DNA of 64,000 bases from Tissierella praeacuta DSM 18095 (lineage in GTDB: Bacteria > Bacillota > Clostridia > Tissierellales > Tissierellaceae): the NCBI RefSeq assembly GCF_900128955.1, contig NZ_FQTY01000003.1, positions 186,001 to 250,000 on the forward strand, given 5' to 3'. Shown piece by piece: positions 27,940 through 36,121 of this stretch. Within the stretch, counting starts at the first letter, position 1; each line of letters begins with the position of its first letter. The notes beneath the pieces were generated by a model, which did not search any database, was not told where the DNA came from, and was given only the letters and a program-made list of their open reading frames with translations. A program made the translations under genes and the position numbers.

Positions 27940-28509
27940 ATGGAATTGCTAAAACAAAGAATAGTTAAAGATGGAACTCTTAAAGAAGGAAATGTTATAA
28001 AAGTAGATAGTTTTTTAAACCATCAAATAGATATAGAATTGTTAAATGAAATAGGAAAAGAATTTAAAGCTAGATTTGTATCTGATAAAGTAGATAAAAT
28101 TCTTACGATAGAAGCGTCAGGTATAGCTATTGCAGTTATTGCAGCTCAACATTTTAATGTCCCAGTAGTATTTGCAAAGAAAACAGAATCAAAAAATCTA
28201 GATAATGATACATATGAAAGTACAGTATACTCCTATACAAAGGACAAAACTTATACTATAAGAGTATCAAAGCGATACCTAAATGAAGGGGAAAATATAT
28301 TGATAATAGATGATTTCCTTGCTAATGGAAAGGCTGCTGAAGGATTGATAGATATAATAAATAGGGCTAACTGCAATTTAGTTGGACTAGGTATTGCTAT
28401 AGAAAAGGGATTTCAAAAAGGTGGTGACAGTCTAAGGAGTAGAGGAATAAAACTTGAATCTTTAGCAATTGTACAATCTACAGAAAATGGAAAAATTATA
28501 TTTAGATAA
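27940..28509 (+). CDS. xpt: Xanthine phosphoribosyltransferase
   Basis: A 189-residue type I phosphoribosyltransferase converting xanthine and PRPP to XMP. The xpt hallmarks are present: [28 protein letters not shown], and the PRPP-binding loop [17 protein letters not shown]. Length is normal (about 190). It starts behind TTGAGGTGAAG. In Bacillus the gene is under a guanine riboswitch; here the leader after the likely promoter is only about 30 bases, so control must differ. It fits the window's other purine salvage genes near position 1. Confidence 0.95.
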   Translation: MELLKQRIVKDGTLKEGNVIKVDSFLNHQIDIELLNEIGKEFKARFVSDKVDKILTIEASGIAIAVIAAQHFNVPVVFAKKTESKNLDNDTYESTVYSYTKDKTYTIRVSKRYLNEGENILIIDDFLANGKAAEGLIDIINRANCNLVGLGIAIEKGFQKGGDSLRSRGIKLESLAIVQSTENGKIIFR

Positions 28510-28556
28510 ATAACTTCACTTTTTGGTGCCAGGCACCAAAAAGTGAAGTTATTTTA
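28509..28556. terminator. Long bidirectional hairpin between xpt and tyrS
   Basis: A near-complete palindrome (28509-28553) pairs about 20 bases around a GGTGCCAGGCACC centre, with T or A runs on either side. It overlaps the xpt stop codon and lies just after the tyrS stop, so it can terminate both converging genes. Confidence 0.8.
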
Positions 28557-28559
28557 ATT

Positions 28560-29783
28560 TTAAATTCTTACTTGATGATATACTTTTTTACCTTTTCTAA
28601 TCATTATTTTTCCATCTTTGAAGTCATCTAAAGTAACTTGTTTATCTATTGACTCTACTTTTATATCGTCAATCGTGATACCACCTTGTTCTACAAGTCT
28701 TCTTCCTTCACTATTTGATTTAGTAAGGTTTATATCCTTTAATAAGTCAAGAATTCCAATGCCCTTTTCAAATACAGTTTTATCCATTTCAGTAAAAGGA
28801 ATTGAACCTTCATCTATACCACCAGAGAATAATGCTTTAGCTGCCTGTTGGGCTTTGTTAGCTTCTTCTTCTCCATGAATTAGCTTTGTTACTTCAAAGG
28901 CTAATATTTCTTTGGCTTTATTGATTTCTGCTCCCTCTAAAGCATTTAGTTTTCTTACTTCATCCATTGGAACAAATGTTAGTAGTCTTAAACATTTATC
29001 AACATCTGCATCATCAACATTTCTCCAGTATTGATAAAATTCATAGGGAGATGTTTTTTCAGGGTCTAACCAAAGAGCCCCCTTTGCTGTTTTACCCATC
29101 TTATCTCCTTCACTATTAGTGAGTAAGGTGCAAGTCATAGCATATACCTGTTTGCTGGATTTTCTTCTTACTAAGTCCATACCAGCAATCATATTTGACC
29201 ATTGGTCATCCCCGCCTAATTGCATTTTACAATTATATTTTTCATTTAATACATAGAAATCATACCCTTGCATTAGCATATAGTTAAATTCCAAAAAAGA
29301 TAGTCCTTTTTCTAATCTTTGTTTAAAACATTCTGCAGTTAACATTCTATTTACTGAAAAATGAGAACCTACTTCTCTTAAAAAGTCAACATAATTTAAG
29401 TCAAGTAACCAATCTGCATTATCAACTAAAATAGCTTTACCTTCACTAAAGTCGATTAATTTACTTAGTTGTTTTTTAATGCTATTTACGTTATGAGCAA
29501 TATCCTCTTTAGTAAGCATTTTTCTCATATCAGTTCTACCAGAAGGGTCACCAATCATTGCAGTACCACCACCAACTAAGGCGATTGGTCTATGGCCAGC
29601 TCTTTGCATATGAGCCATGAACATCATGGCAATAAAGTGACCTACGTGTAAACTGTCAGCAGTAGGGTCAAACCCTATATAAAAAGTCACATTTTCTTTA
29701 CCTAACAATTCCCTTATTTCTTCTTCATGGGTAGTTTGCTTGATATATCCTCTTTCCATTAAAGCATCGAATACATTTTGCAT
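28560..29783 (-). CDS. tyrS: Tyrosyl-tRNA synthetase
   Basis: A 407-residue class I synthetase that charges tRNA-Tyr. The HIGH motif reads HVGH at residues 46-49 after [11 protein letters not shown], the KMSKS motif is KMGKT near residue 232, and the C-terminal S4 RNA-binding domain ([14 protein letters not shown]) ends the protein. The start has a good GGAGGA on the minus strand. Expression is governed by a T-box leader immediately upstream. The sequence belongs to the TyrS type with a lysine-glycine KMGKT rather than KFGKT; either is active. Confidence 0.97.
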   Translation of the reverse strand: MQNVFDALMERGYIKQTTHEEEIRELLGKENVTFYIGFDPTADSLHVGHFIAMMFMAHMQRAGHRPIALVGGGTAMIGDPSGRTDMRKMLTKEDIAHNVNSIKKQLSKLIDFSEGKAILVDNADWLLDLNYVDFLREVGSHFSVNRMLTAECFKQRLEKGLSFLEFNYMLMQGYDFYVLNEKYNCKMQLGGDDQWSNMIAGMDLVRRKSSKQVYAMTCTLLTNSEGDKMGKTAKGALWLDPEKTSPYEFYQYWRNVDDADVDKCLRLLTFVPMDEVRKLNALEGAEINKAKEILAFEVTKLIHGEEEANKAQQAAKALFSGGIDEGSIPFTEMDKTVFEKGIGILDLLKDINLTKSNSEGRRLVEQGGITIDDIKVESIDKQVTLDDFKDGKIMIRKGKKVYHQVRI

Positions 29784-29872
29784 AATATTCCTCCTGTTTT
29801 TTTATTGCTATATTACGTAGTTTTGCAACTCAAATTTGTTCATTAAAACCTATTGTTCCTTATGGTAGGTCA

Positions 29873-30100
29873 TAAAAAAAGGGCCTCATCTCATCTAAAG
29901 GACGAGAGGAAACCCGTGGTACCACCTTAATTCGCATAAAGCCTCATCCACGTAACGTGTGGGAAACGCAATAATTAAATTGAAACTCCAGAACTGTAAT
30001 TCACTAAGCTAAGGATATAGACTTCTCACCAATAGTCTATTCTCTGTGGATTTACCTTTACCTAGTTACTTTTATCCTTCATAGTTAATTATATAATTAC
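29873..30100 (-). promoter_or_regulatory. T-box riboswitch (tyrosine) of tyrS
   Basis: Read on the minus strand, the leader has the invariant T-box AAGGTGGTACCACGG (complement of 29914-29928), followed by a terminator hairpin ending in a T7 run (29875-29909). Further upstream are the Stem I elements, including a CAGAGAATAG segment, a GGTGAGAA segment and GTGAATTACAG. In the last, TAC followed by A (complement of 29996-29998) is the likely specifier codon for tyrosine. Uncharged tRNA-Tyr would pair with both sites and prevent termination. Confidence 0.93.
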
Positions 30101-30105
30101 ATTTT

Positions 30106-30134
30106 ATAATATACTAATATAAAAATGTTGTCAA
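30106..30134 (-). promoter_or_regulatory. Sigma-A promoter of the tyrS T-box transcript
   Basis: On the minus strand TTGACA (30134-30129) is followed 17 bases later by TATTAT (30111-30106). Initiation would fall near 30100, just before the T-box Stem I. The -35 lies next to the stop codon of the superoxide reductase gene. Confidence 0.65.
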
Positions 30135-30142
30135 GAGTCCTT

Positions 30143-30520
30143 CTATTCTTCTACTTTAAGTTCTACACTATTTTCCCATAATCCATGAATATTACAATAG
30201 GATGTTGCATATATTGTACCTGATTTTTCAGCCTTAAATCTAATGGATACATTTGGCTCAGTAAATAATCCACTTTCTCCATGAGAAGTAAAGTCAAATG
30301 AGCCAATTTCAATTGGGAATTTATGTCCTTCAGGTTGGAAATATACTTTTATCCATGAAATATAATGTTCAAATGTATTTGGATGTGCTATTTCTTCTCC
30401 AACAAGAACTTTTACATCTACTAAATTATCTTTTTTAACTGTTTCAGGTGCATGAATTACTGGAACATGTTTTTCACCTTTCCAATCTCCACTTTGATAT
30501 AGATTACCTATGCTTTTCAT
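30143..30520 (-). CDS. Superoxide reductase (neelaredoxin type)
   Basis: A 125-residue class II superoxide reductase that reduces superoxide to peroxide at a mononuclear non-haem iron centre. The ligands are readable: Glu16 and His18 (GEKHVP), His46 (HPNTFEH), His52, Cys109 and His112 (CNIHGLW). There is no N-terminal desulforedoxin domain, which distinguishes it from two-iron desulfoferrodoxin. It is a mark of strict anaerobes. It starts behind GGAGGGG on the minus strand. Confidence 0.95.
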   Translation of the reverse strand: MKSIGNLYQSGDWKGEKHVPVIHAPETVKKDNLVDVKVLVGEEIAHPNTFEHYISWIKVYFQPEGHKFPIEIGSFDFTSHGESGLFTEPNVSIRFKAEKSGTIYATSYCNIHGLWENSVELKVEE

Positions 30521-30661
30521 ATATAAACCCCTCCATAATAATTATTATTTAACATTCAATAACTGTTATACCCAAATAAAGAAAAAAATAATCAATATTA
30601 TTAACTAAATATTTAAGATATAGAGTATAATATAATTATACATTTTTTAAGGAGAGATAAT

Positions 30662-31825
30662 ATGGGAAACATTGAGTTAGTAGCCACTGCGACTTTTGGC
30701 TTAGAGGCTGTAGTTAAGAGAGAATTAATGAACTTAGGATATAATGATTTAAAGGTAGAAAATGGGAAAGTTATATTTACTGGAACGGAGAGGGATATAC
30801 CAAGAACTAATTTATGGCTCAGGACTGCAGATAGGGTACTTTTAAGGATGGGTGAGTTTAAGGCTTTAACCTTTGAAGAATTATTTGAAAAAACAAAGGA
30901 ACTTCCTTGGGAAGATTGGATTACAGAAGACGGAAATTTTGTAGTTGAAGGTAAAAGTATAGATTCTAAATTATTTAGTATATCTGATTGCCAGAGAATA
31001 GTAGAAAAGGCAGTAGTGGAAAGGTTAAAGACTAAATATAATGTAGAATGGTTTGAAAAAACAGGAGCTAAATATACTATAGAGGTATCGCTATTAAAAG
31101 ATATAGCAACTTTGACGATAGATACTTCAGGAGATGGACTTCATAAAAGAGGATATAGAGAAAGGCAAGGAGATGCACCTATAAAAGAAACTCTTGCGGC
31201 TGCAATGATATTACTTAGTTATTGGAATAAGGATAGAGTTTTATTTGATCCATTTTGTGGTTCTGGAACTATTCCTATAGAGGCAGCTATGATAGGGAGG
31301 AATATGGCTCCTGGCCTTGATCGAAACTTTGCAGCAGAAAAATGGCCTAGAGTAAAAAAAGAGTATTGGCAAGAGGCTAAAAAAGAAGCATTTAAAGCTA
31401 TAGATAATGAAACAAAGCTACACATATTGGGATGTGATATAGATAGAAAGGCAATTCTTCGTGCAAGGGATAATGCGGCTAACTTTGGATTAGAAGATGA
31501 TATAGCTTTCTTTATTAAAGACTTTAGGGATGCAGAGCTAAAAAATGAATATGGTGTAGTTATTACAAATCCGCCTTATGGTGAACGTATAAGTGAAAGA
31601 AGAGAGGTTGAAAGACTCCATAAGGATTTAGGTTTAAAGTTTAAAGAACTTGATACTTGGTCAGTCTATGTAATAACTTCCAATGAAAATTTTGAGAGAG
31701 ATTATGGTAAGAAAGCAGATAGGAAAAGAAAATTGTATAATGGAAGAATTAAAGTAGATTACTATCAATACTATGGACCAAAACCTATGACAATTAATAA
31801 AGAACAATTAACAAAAGACAATTAA
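30662..31825 (+). CDS. THUMP-domain RNA methyltransferase (RlmL/YpsC-like)
   Basis: A 387-residue class I SAM-dependent methyltransferase. Residues about 45-155 form a THUMP RNA-binding domain; the catalytic domain has the SAM motif DPFCGSGTIPIEAAMIG near residue 199 and the catalytic NPPYGERI near residue 302, typical of N2-guanosine methylation of 23S rRNA. It is the length of YpsC and of the N-terminal half of E. coli RlmL. It starts behind AAGGAGAG. The precise rRNA position modified is inferred from family only. Confidence 0.9.
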   Translation: MGNIELVATATFGLEAVVKRELMNLGYNDLKVENGKVIFTGTERDIPRTNLWLRTADRVLLRMGEFKALTFEELFEKTKELPWEDWITEDGNFVVEGKSIDSKLFSISDCQRIVEKAVVERLKTKYNVEWFEKTGAKYTIEVSLLKDIATLTIDTSGDGLHKRGYRERQGDAPIKETLAAAMILLSYWNKDRVLFDPFCGSGTIPIEAAMIGRNMAPGLDRNFAAEKWPRVKKEYWQEAKKEAFKAIDNETKLHILGCDIDRKAILRARDNAANFGLEDDIAFFIKDFRDAELKNEYGVVITNPPYGERISERREVERLHKDLGLKFKELDTWSVYVITSNENFERDYGKKADRKRKLYNGRIKVDYYQYYGPKPMTINKEQLTKDN

Positions 31826-31888
31826 AATATTAATAGATTAATGGTATTAAATTGTTAATTGAAAATTGATTAAATGGGAGGGGATATT

Positions 31889-32413
31889 GTGACTATTTAT
31901 ACTAAGACAGGGGATAAGGGAACAACCAGTCTTTTTGATAATAAGAGAGTATCAAAGGATGATATAAGGGTAGAGAGCTATGGAACTGTTGATGAACTAG
32001 GTACATTTATGGGTTTAGCTAAGAATTATGTTGATGATGAAGAAATGTATGATTTAATTCAAAATATACAGAATAAACTTTTTACAGTTGCTACAAATTT
32101 AGCCACAGAAGATAGTACGAAGGTAAAGCATCATATAGTAGAGGAAGATATAGATTATTTAGAAAAGATTATTGATTTATATATGGGTAGATTAAATAAC
32201 CCTACTGGTTTTATTGTACCAGGTTCTGGAAAGAAATCTGCTCATCTTCATGTTGCCAGGACAGTATGCAGGAGAGCGGAGAGAAGAATAATTACTTTAT
32301 CTAAAGTTGCAGATATAGATCCTTTGGTTATAAAATATGTAAATAGATTATCTGATGCCCTATATTCCATGGCAAGATATTCAGAGGAAAAAGAAGTGCC
32401 TGTTAGGTACTAA
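31889..32413 (+). CDS. Cob(I)alamin adenosyltransferase (PduO type)
   Basis: A 174-residue PduO-type ATP:cob(I)alamin adenosyltransferase that makes adenosylcobalamin. The N-terminal TIYTKTGDKGTTSLFDNKRVSKDD (P-loop-like ATP site) and the ARTVCRRAERRI and YVNRLSDALYSMAR segments are diagnostic. I start it at GTG 31889, which is the family's normal N-terminus and has GGGAGGGG 6 bases upstream; the ATG at 31874 lies within that ribosome binding site. No other cobalamin genes are near. Confidence 0.93.
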   Translation: MTIYTKTGDKGTTSLFDNKRVSKDDIRVESYGTVDELGTFMGLAKNYVDDEEMYDLIQNIQNKLFTVATNLATEDSTKVKHHIVEEDIDYLEKIIDLYMGRLNNPTGFIVPGSGKKSAHLHVARTVCRRAERRIITLSKVADIDPLVIKYVNRLSDALYSMARYSEEKEVPVRY

Positions 32414-32517
32414 AGTATTAAATTGTAAAAATATATAGAATTTGTTTATTAAATAGGATAAAATAGGGACAAGAATTACGTTACAAGATACTTAAGGATA
32501 TTAAATATTATATATGG

Positions 32518-33651
32518 GTGATAAGCATGCTAGGAAAAGAAAATTTAAATTATGTAGAGAAAAAAATAGAAGAATATGGTATGCTAAACTACCACGTACT
32601 AGAAGGTATGGCGGATTGGGTTCGTGTTGTAGATAAAGATGGGACTATTATATATGCAAATAAAACAATGAAGGAAGCTTTGGGTAAGGATTTAGTAGGT
32701 ATGAAATGTTATAGAGCCCATGGTAAAAAGATGCCATGTAGTTTCTGCATTACGGAAAGAAGTATAAATACTGGAGAGATTGTACAAAAGGAAGAAAAAA
32801 TTAATGGAAGATACTTTTCAGTAAAATCTTCACCTGTTACTAATTCAGAAGGAAAAGTTTTTGCAGCAGTGGAAGTGTTTAGAGATGTAACTAGGGAAAG
32901 AAAACTAGAATTAGAGTTGATTGAGAAGAATAAGAAGATGAGCAAGGATCTTGGATTTGCTAAAAGAATTCAAGAAAAGATTTTACCAAATAAGGAGATA
33001 TTAGACAATATTTCAATTGATTATATTTATAGACCTTCTGAAATGTTAAGTGGGGATATGTTTGATGTTTTTCATATTGATGATGAAAACATAGGTATAT
33101 ATATTTCAGATGTTTCAGGTCATGGTGTGGCAGCTGCTATGATGACTATGTTTATTAGACAGACTATGAGATCTATAAAAGATGATATATTAAGTCCATC
33201 AGTTACATTATCAGAATTATATCGAAGGTTCAGTACATTAAATCTAGAAGTAGACAAGTATTTTACAATATTTTATGGAGTTTTTAATAAGATAACCTAT
33301 GAATTTAGATATTCTAATGCAGGACATAATTGTATTCCTATTAGATATAATAAAAATAAAATGGAAACACTAGAGATAAAGGGATATCCTATGACTTTGT
33401 TATTTAAAGAAATATTTTATGAAGAAAAAAGCATTAAATTGAGTAAGGGAGATAAAATTTTATTTTATACTGATGGCATTACGGAAGCTAAGGATAAATC
33501 AGGACGGGAATTTGGTATAGAAAGTGTAATGGAGATTATAGAAAATCATAAAGAAAATATTTTAAATGAGATAAATAACAATATTATAACCCATAGCTGG
33601 GGTGAACAACAGGATGACTTTGCCATAGTATTAATGGATGTTATTAAATAA
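32518..33651 (+). CDS. PAS-domain PP2C (SpoIIE-like) serine phosphatase
   Basis: A 377-residue protein. Residues about 20-125 form a PAS domain with a cysteine/histidine cluster (CYRAHGKKMPCSFC) that could hold a metal or cluster and sense redox; a short coiled linker follows; residues about 145-370 are a PP2C-type phosphatase with LSGDMFDVF, ISDVSGHGVAAAMM and FYTDGITEAKD, all metal-binding aspartates in place. The whole is like RsbU/RsbP-type environmental phosphatases, which act on anti-anti-sigma factors. No partner genes adjoin. The start may be GTG 32518 or ATG 32527; the latter is better spaced from GGGTG. Confidence 0.88.
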   Translation: MISMLGKENLNYVEKKIEEYGMLNYHVLEGMADWVRVVDKDGTIIYANKTMKEALGKDLVGMKCYRAHGKKMPCSFCITERSINTGEIVQKEEKINGRYFSVKSSPVTNSEGKVFAAVEVFRDVTRERKLELELIEKNKKMSKDLGFAKRIQEKILPNKEILDNISIDYIYRPSEMLSGDMFDVFHIDDENIGIYISDVSGHGVAAAMMTMFIRQTMRSIKDDILSPSVTLSELYRRFSTLNLEVDKYFTIFYGVFNKITYEFRYSNAGHNCIPIRYNKNKMETLEIKGYPMTLLFKEIFYEEKSIKLSKGDKILFYTDGITEAKDKSGREFGIESVMEIIENHKENILNEINNNIITHSWGEQQDDFAIVLMDVIK

Positions 33652-33690
33652 ATATACTGAATAAGCCTTTGCTTATTCAGTATATTTATA
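33650..33690 (+). terminator. Terminator after the PP2C gene
   Basis: A 16-17-bp perfect inverted repeat (33650-33666 with 33671-33687, core ATACTGAATAAGC), loop of four, then T-rich. It overlaps the last stop codon base. Confidence 0.7.
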
Positions 33691-33765
33691 TGGTATAATA
33701 TATTGGAATAGGAATTGATTTCCAACAAAGCATTTGATATAATATTAACAAAAGGGGATGATGTT

Positions 33766-34545
33766 TTGAGTTTGGATAATTTATTATTTAAGAAAGAAGG
33801 GAATATTGGTATTTTATCTATTAACAGACCAGATGCATTAAACGCTTTAAATTCAGCAGTATTAGATGATTTAAACAATGCTATAGATATGATTAACAGT
33901 GATGAAGAAGTTTATGTATTGATATTGACAGGAGAAGGCAGAGCTTTTGTTGCAGGGGCAGATATAGGGGAAATGAAAGGTATGAATACAACAGAGGCTA
34001 GAGTCTTTGCTGAAAAGGGATTATCTCTATTTAGAAAGCTTGAGCTTATGGAGAAACCAGTTATAGCAGCCGTAAATGGTTTTGCTTTAGGTGGAGGTTG
34101 TGAACTTTCTATGGCTTGTGATATTAGAATAGCATCGGAAAAAGCTAAATTTGGACAACCTGAAGTTGGGCTTGGAATTACTCCAGGTTTTGCTGGGACT
34201 CAAAGATTATCTAGACTTGTAGGAATAGGAAGGGCAAAGGAACTTATATTTACTTGTGATATAATTAATGCAGAAGAAGCATATAGAATCGGATTAGTTA
34301 ATAAAGTAGTATCGGGAGAGGAATTAATGGGAGTAGCTATTGAGATGGCAAATAAGATTATCTCTAAGGCTCAACTTGCTGTAAGATACGCTAAAACTGC
34401 TATAAATAGAGGAATGGAAACGGATTTAGATACTGGAATGGCTATTGAAAAGGATTTATTTGGACTTTGCTTTGCAACAGAAGACCAAAAGGAAGGAATG
34501 GGCGCGTTTTTAGAAAAACGTACACCTAGTTATAAATTAAAATAA
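33766..34545 (+). CDS. crt: Enoyl-CoA hydratase (crotonase)
   Basis: A 259-residue crotonase. Both catalytic glutamates are present, in GGGCELSMACDIRIAS and GQPEVGLGITPG, with the AGADIGEM oxyanion segment upstream. It hydrates crotonyl-CoA to 3-hydroxybutyryl-CoA in butyrate or acetyl-CoA metabolism. I start it at TTG 33766 (AAGGGGATG upstream), which gives the family's usual length of about 260; the frame remains open further up to 33715. It is followed 19 bases later by the dehydrogenase that uses the same intermediate. Confidence 0.92.
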   Translation: MSLDNLLFKKEGNIGILSINRPDALNALNSAVLDDLNNAIDMINSDEEVYVLILTGEGRAFVAGADIGEMKGMNTTEARVFAEKGLSLFRKLELMEKPVIAAVNGFALGGGCELSMACDIRIASEKAKFGQPEVGLGITPGFAGTQRLSRLVGIGRAKELIFTCDIINAEEAYRIGLVNKVVSGEELMGVAIEMANKIISKAQLAVRYAKTAINRGMETDLDTGMAIEKDLFGLCFATEDQKEGMGAFLEKRTPSYKLK

Positions 34546-34564
34546 TTTGGAGGTGCAGTTCAGT

Positions 34565-35413
34565 ATGAAAAATATAGGTATATTAGGTAGAGGTACAATG
34601 GCTTGTGGCATAGTACAGATTTTTGCACAGAAGGATTATAAAGTAACTATGTGGGTTAGGTCAATTGACGAAGCTAATCCAAGAGGAAGTATTAAATCTA
34701 TAGAAAAAGGGCTAAACAGACTTGTAGAAAAAGAAAAAATTACAAAGGAAGTTATGGATAATACATTAAATAATATTTCTATAACTACATCCTATGAAGA
34801 TTTAAAAGATTGTGATTTAGTTATTGAAGCCATATCTGAAGATATGGAGTTAAAGAAAGAGATATTTGCTAAATTAGATAAATTGTGTAAAGAAACTGCA
34901 ATTCTTGCTACTAATACTTCATCATTATCTATTACTGAAATTGCAAAAGTGACTACTAGACCTGATAAAGTTATAGGAATGCATTTTTTTAATCCAGTTC
35001 CAATGATGAAATTAGTTGAAGTTATAAAGGGAATTGCAACTTCAGAAGAAACAAAGAATATAATAGTTGAATTATCTAAAGGATTGGGCAAAACTCCAGT
35101 AGAAGTAGAAGAAGCACCAGGATTTGTAGTAAATAGAATACTTATCCCTATGATAAATGAGGCAGTAGGCATTTTTGCAGATGGAGTGGCTACAGCTTCA
35201 GATATAGATGAGGCTATGAAATTAGGTGCAAATCATCCAATGGGACCTTTAGCTTTAGGAGATTTAATAGGTCTTGATGTTTGTTTAGCTATTATGGATG
35301 TTTTATATGAAGAATTTGGTGATTCAAAATACAGAGCTCATCCTCTACTAAGAAAGATGGTAAGAGGTGGATTATTAGGCAGAAAAACTAAAAAGGGATT
35401 TTTTGAATATTAA
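34565..35413 (+). CDS. hbd: 3-hydroxybutyryl-CoA dehydrogenase
   Basis: A 282-residue NAD(P)-dependent dehydrogenase acting on 3-hydroxybutyryl-CoA. The Rossmann motif is GILGRGTMACGIVQ, slightly different from the usual GAGTMGAGI; the catalytic His is in GMHFFNPVPMMKLVE, and the dimerisation half has GFVVNRILIPMINEA and the closing GLLGRKTKKGFFEY. The ATG at 34565 is behind GGAGGTG. With crt it forms a two-gene unit of the C4 pathway; the thiolase and butyryl-CoA dehydrogenase are not in this window. Foreign DNA begins right after its stop. Confidence 0.95.
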   Translation: MKNIGILGRGTMACGIVQIFAQKDYKVTMWVRSIDEANPRGSIKSIEKGLNRLVEKEKITKEVMDNTLNNISITTSYEDLKDCDLVIEAISEDMELKKEIFAKLDKLCKETAILATNTSSLSITEIAKVTTRPDKVIGMHFFNPVPMMKLVEVIKGIATSEETKNIIVELSKGLGKTPVEVEEAPGFVVNRILIPMINEAVGIFADGVATASDIDEAMKLGANHPMGPLALGDLIGLDVCLAIMDVLYEEFGDSKYRAHPLLRKMVRGGLLGRKTKKGFFEY

Positions 35414-35487
35414 AAATAAACCCTTCCGATTTTGGGGAATATTCACAAGGACAAATTGTGAACCTACCTAATCTATGGGGCATATTA

Positions 35488-35515
35488 GGCGGACAGTTAC
35501 GACTGTCCGCCTTTT
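35488..35515 (+). terminator. GC-rich terminator at the left edge of the island
   Basis: GGCGGACAGT (35488-35497) and ACTGTCCGCC (35502-35511) form a perfect 10-bp stem with a TACG tetraloop and four T residues. Its GC content and stable tetraloop are unlike the host terminators in this window, so it may have come with the incoming DNA. Confidence 0.75.
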
Positions 35516-35640
35516 GCTATCTTAAATTGCAGGTTATAGCTCATAATCCCATTCAAGCACTCCGCAAGCACCTAACATTTTTTCGTGTGACCCAATATCA
35601 AATTCTTTCTTCACATAGTTTAACCTCTTTTTCTGCCAAT

Positions 35641-35984
35641 TTGCATGAAACTATGGAGGCATTTAATATCTATGCTTCGATTGAACGATCATATGAAGGT
35701 CTTCTCTATATGGGCATCTCAAAGTATGCCGATGAGATTTATCTGAGCCATGAAAATGTGCCAAATGATTTGATGGGATATATCTTTGAAGAATTGATTC
35801 GCATTTTTTCGGAAATTTACAACGAGACTGCCGACGACGAATACTTTACCCCTCGTGAAGTTATTCGGTTAATGGTACCGCTTATTTTTAACGAGGATGT
35901 TTCTGAACTTTCCGAAGATGGAAAATAATCTATCTATGACCCTGCAGCTGGATTTCGTGTCACAATAATGACAGTAGCAAATAG
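35641..35984 (+). pseudogene. Type I restriction HsdM (N6-adenine methylase) remnant
   Basis: An in-frame piece reading ASIERSYEGLLYMGIS, ENVPNDLMGYIFEELIRIFSE and EYFTPREVIRLMVPLIF matches the segment of HsdM just before the SAM motif. A stop at 35926-35928 interrupts it, and the same frame then gives IYDPAAG, the first half of motif I, before decaying. Everything upstream and downstream of this piece is missing. It is a relic of a type I restriction locus at this junction; not functional. The open frame up to 35458 is not HsdM-like. Confidence 0.75.
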
Positions 35985-36029
35985 TATAAGGGTTTTAGAG
36001 CTTCTACCAAATATAATTAAATTTTTTAC

Positions 36030-36058
36030 TTGACAAGGAATATAAATCGGATTATATT
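36030..36058 (+). promoter_or_regulatory. Sigma-A promoter of apbE
   Basis: TTGACA (36030-36035), 17-base spacer, TATATT (36053-36058). It lies about 60 bases before the apbE start and directly abuts a palindrome (36062-36077). Confidence 0.7.
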
Positions 36059-36061
36059 ATA

Positions 36062-36077
36062 GTTAGTCATGGCTAAC
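36062..36077. promoter_or_regulatory. Operator-like palindrome over the apbE transcription start
   Basis: GTTAGTCATGGCTAAC is an inverted repeat (GTTAG/CTAAC, six-base centre with partial symmetry). It begins four bases after the -10 and so covers the likely start point. The pattern recalls operators of DtxR/MntR-type metal repressors (TTAGxxxxxxCTAA), which would fit a metal- or haem-linked island, but the regulator is not in this window. Confidence 0.5.
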
Positions 36078-36121
36078 CAGAGATGGTATTAGCAAATTGT
36101 CGGAGCAAGGAGGTGTGAATT

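Noticed and set aside
35458-35640. N-terminal part of the open frame leading into the hsdM remnant
   Set aside because: The peptide does not look like HsdM and includes the terminator hairpin; only 35641 onward is recognisable.
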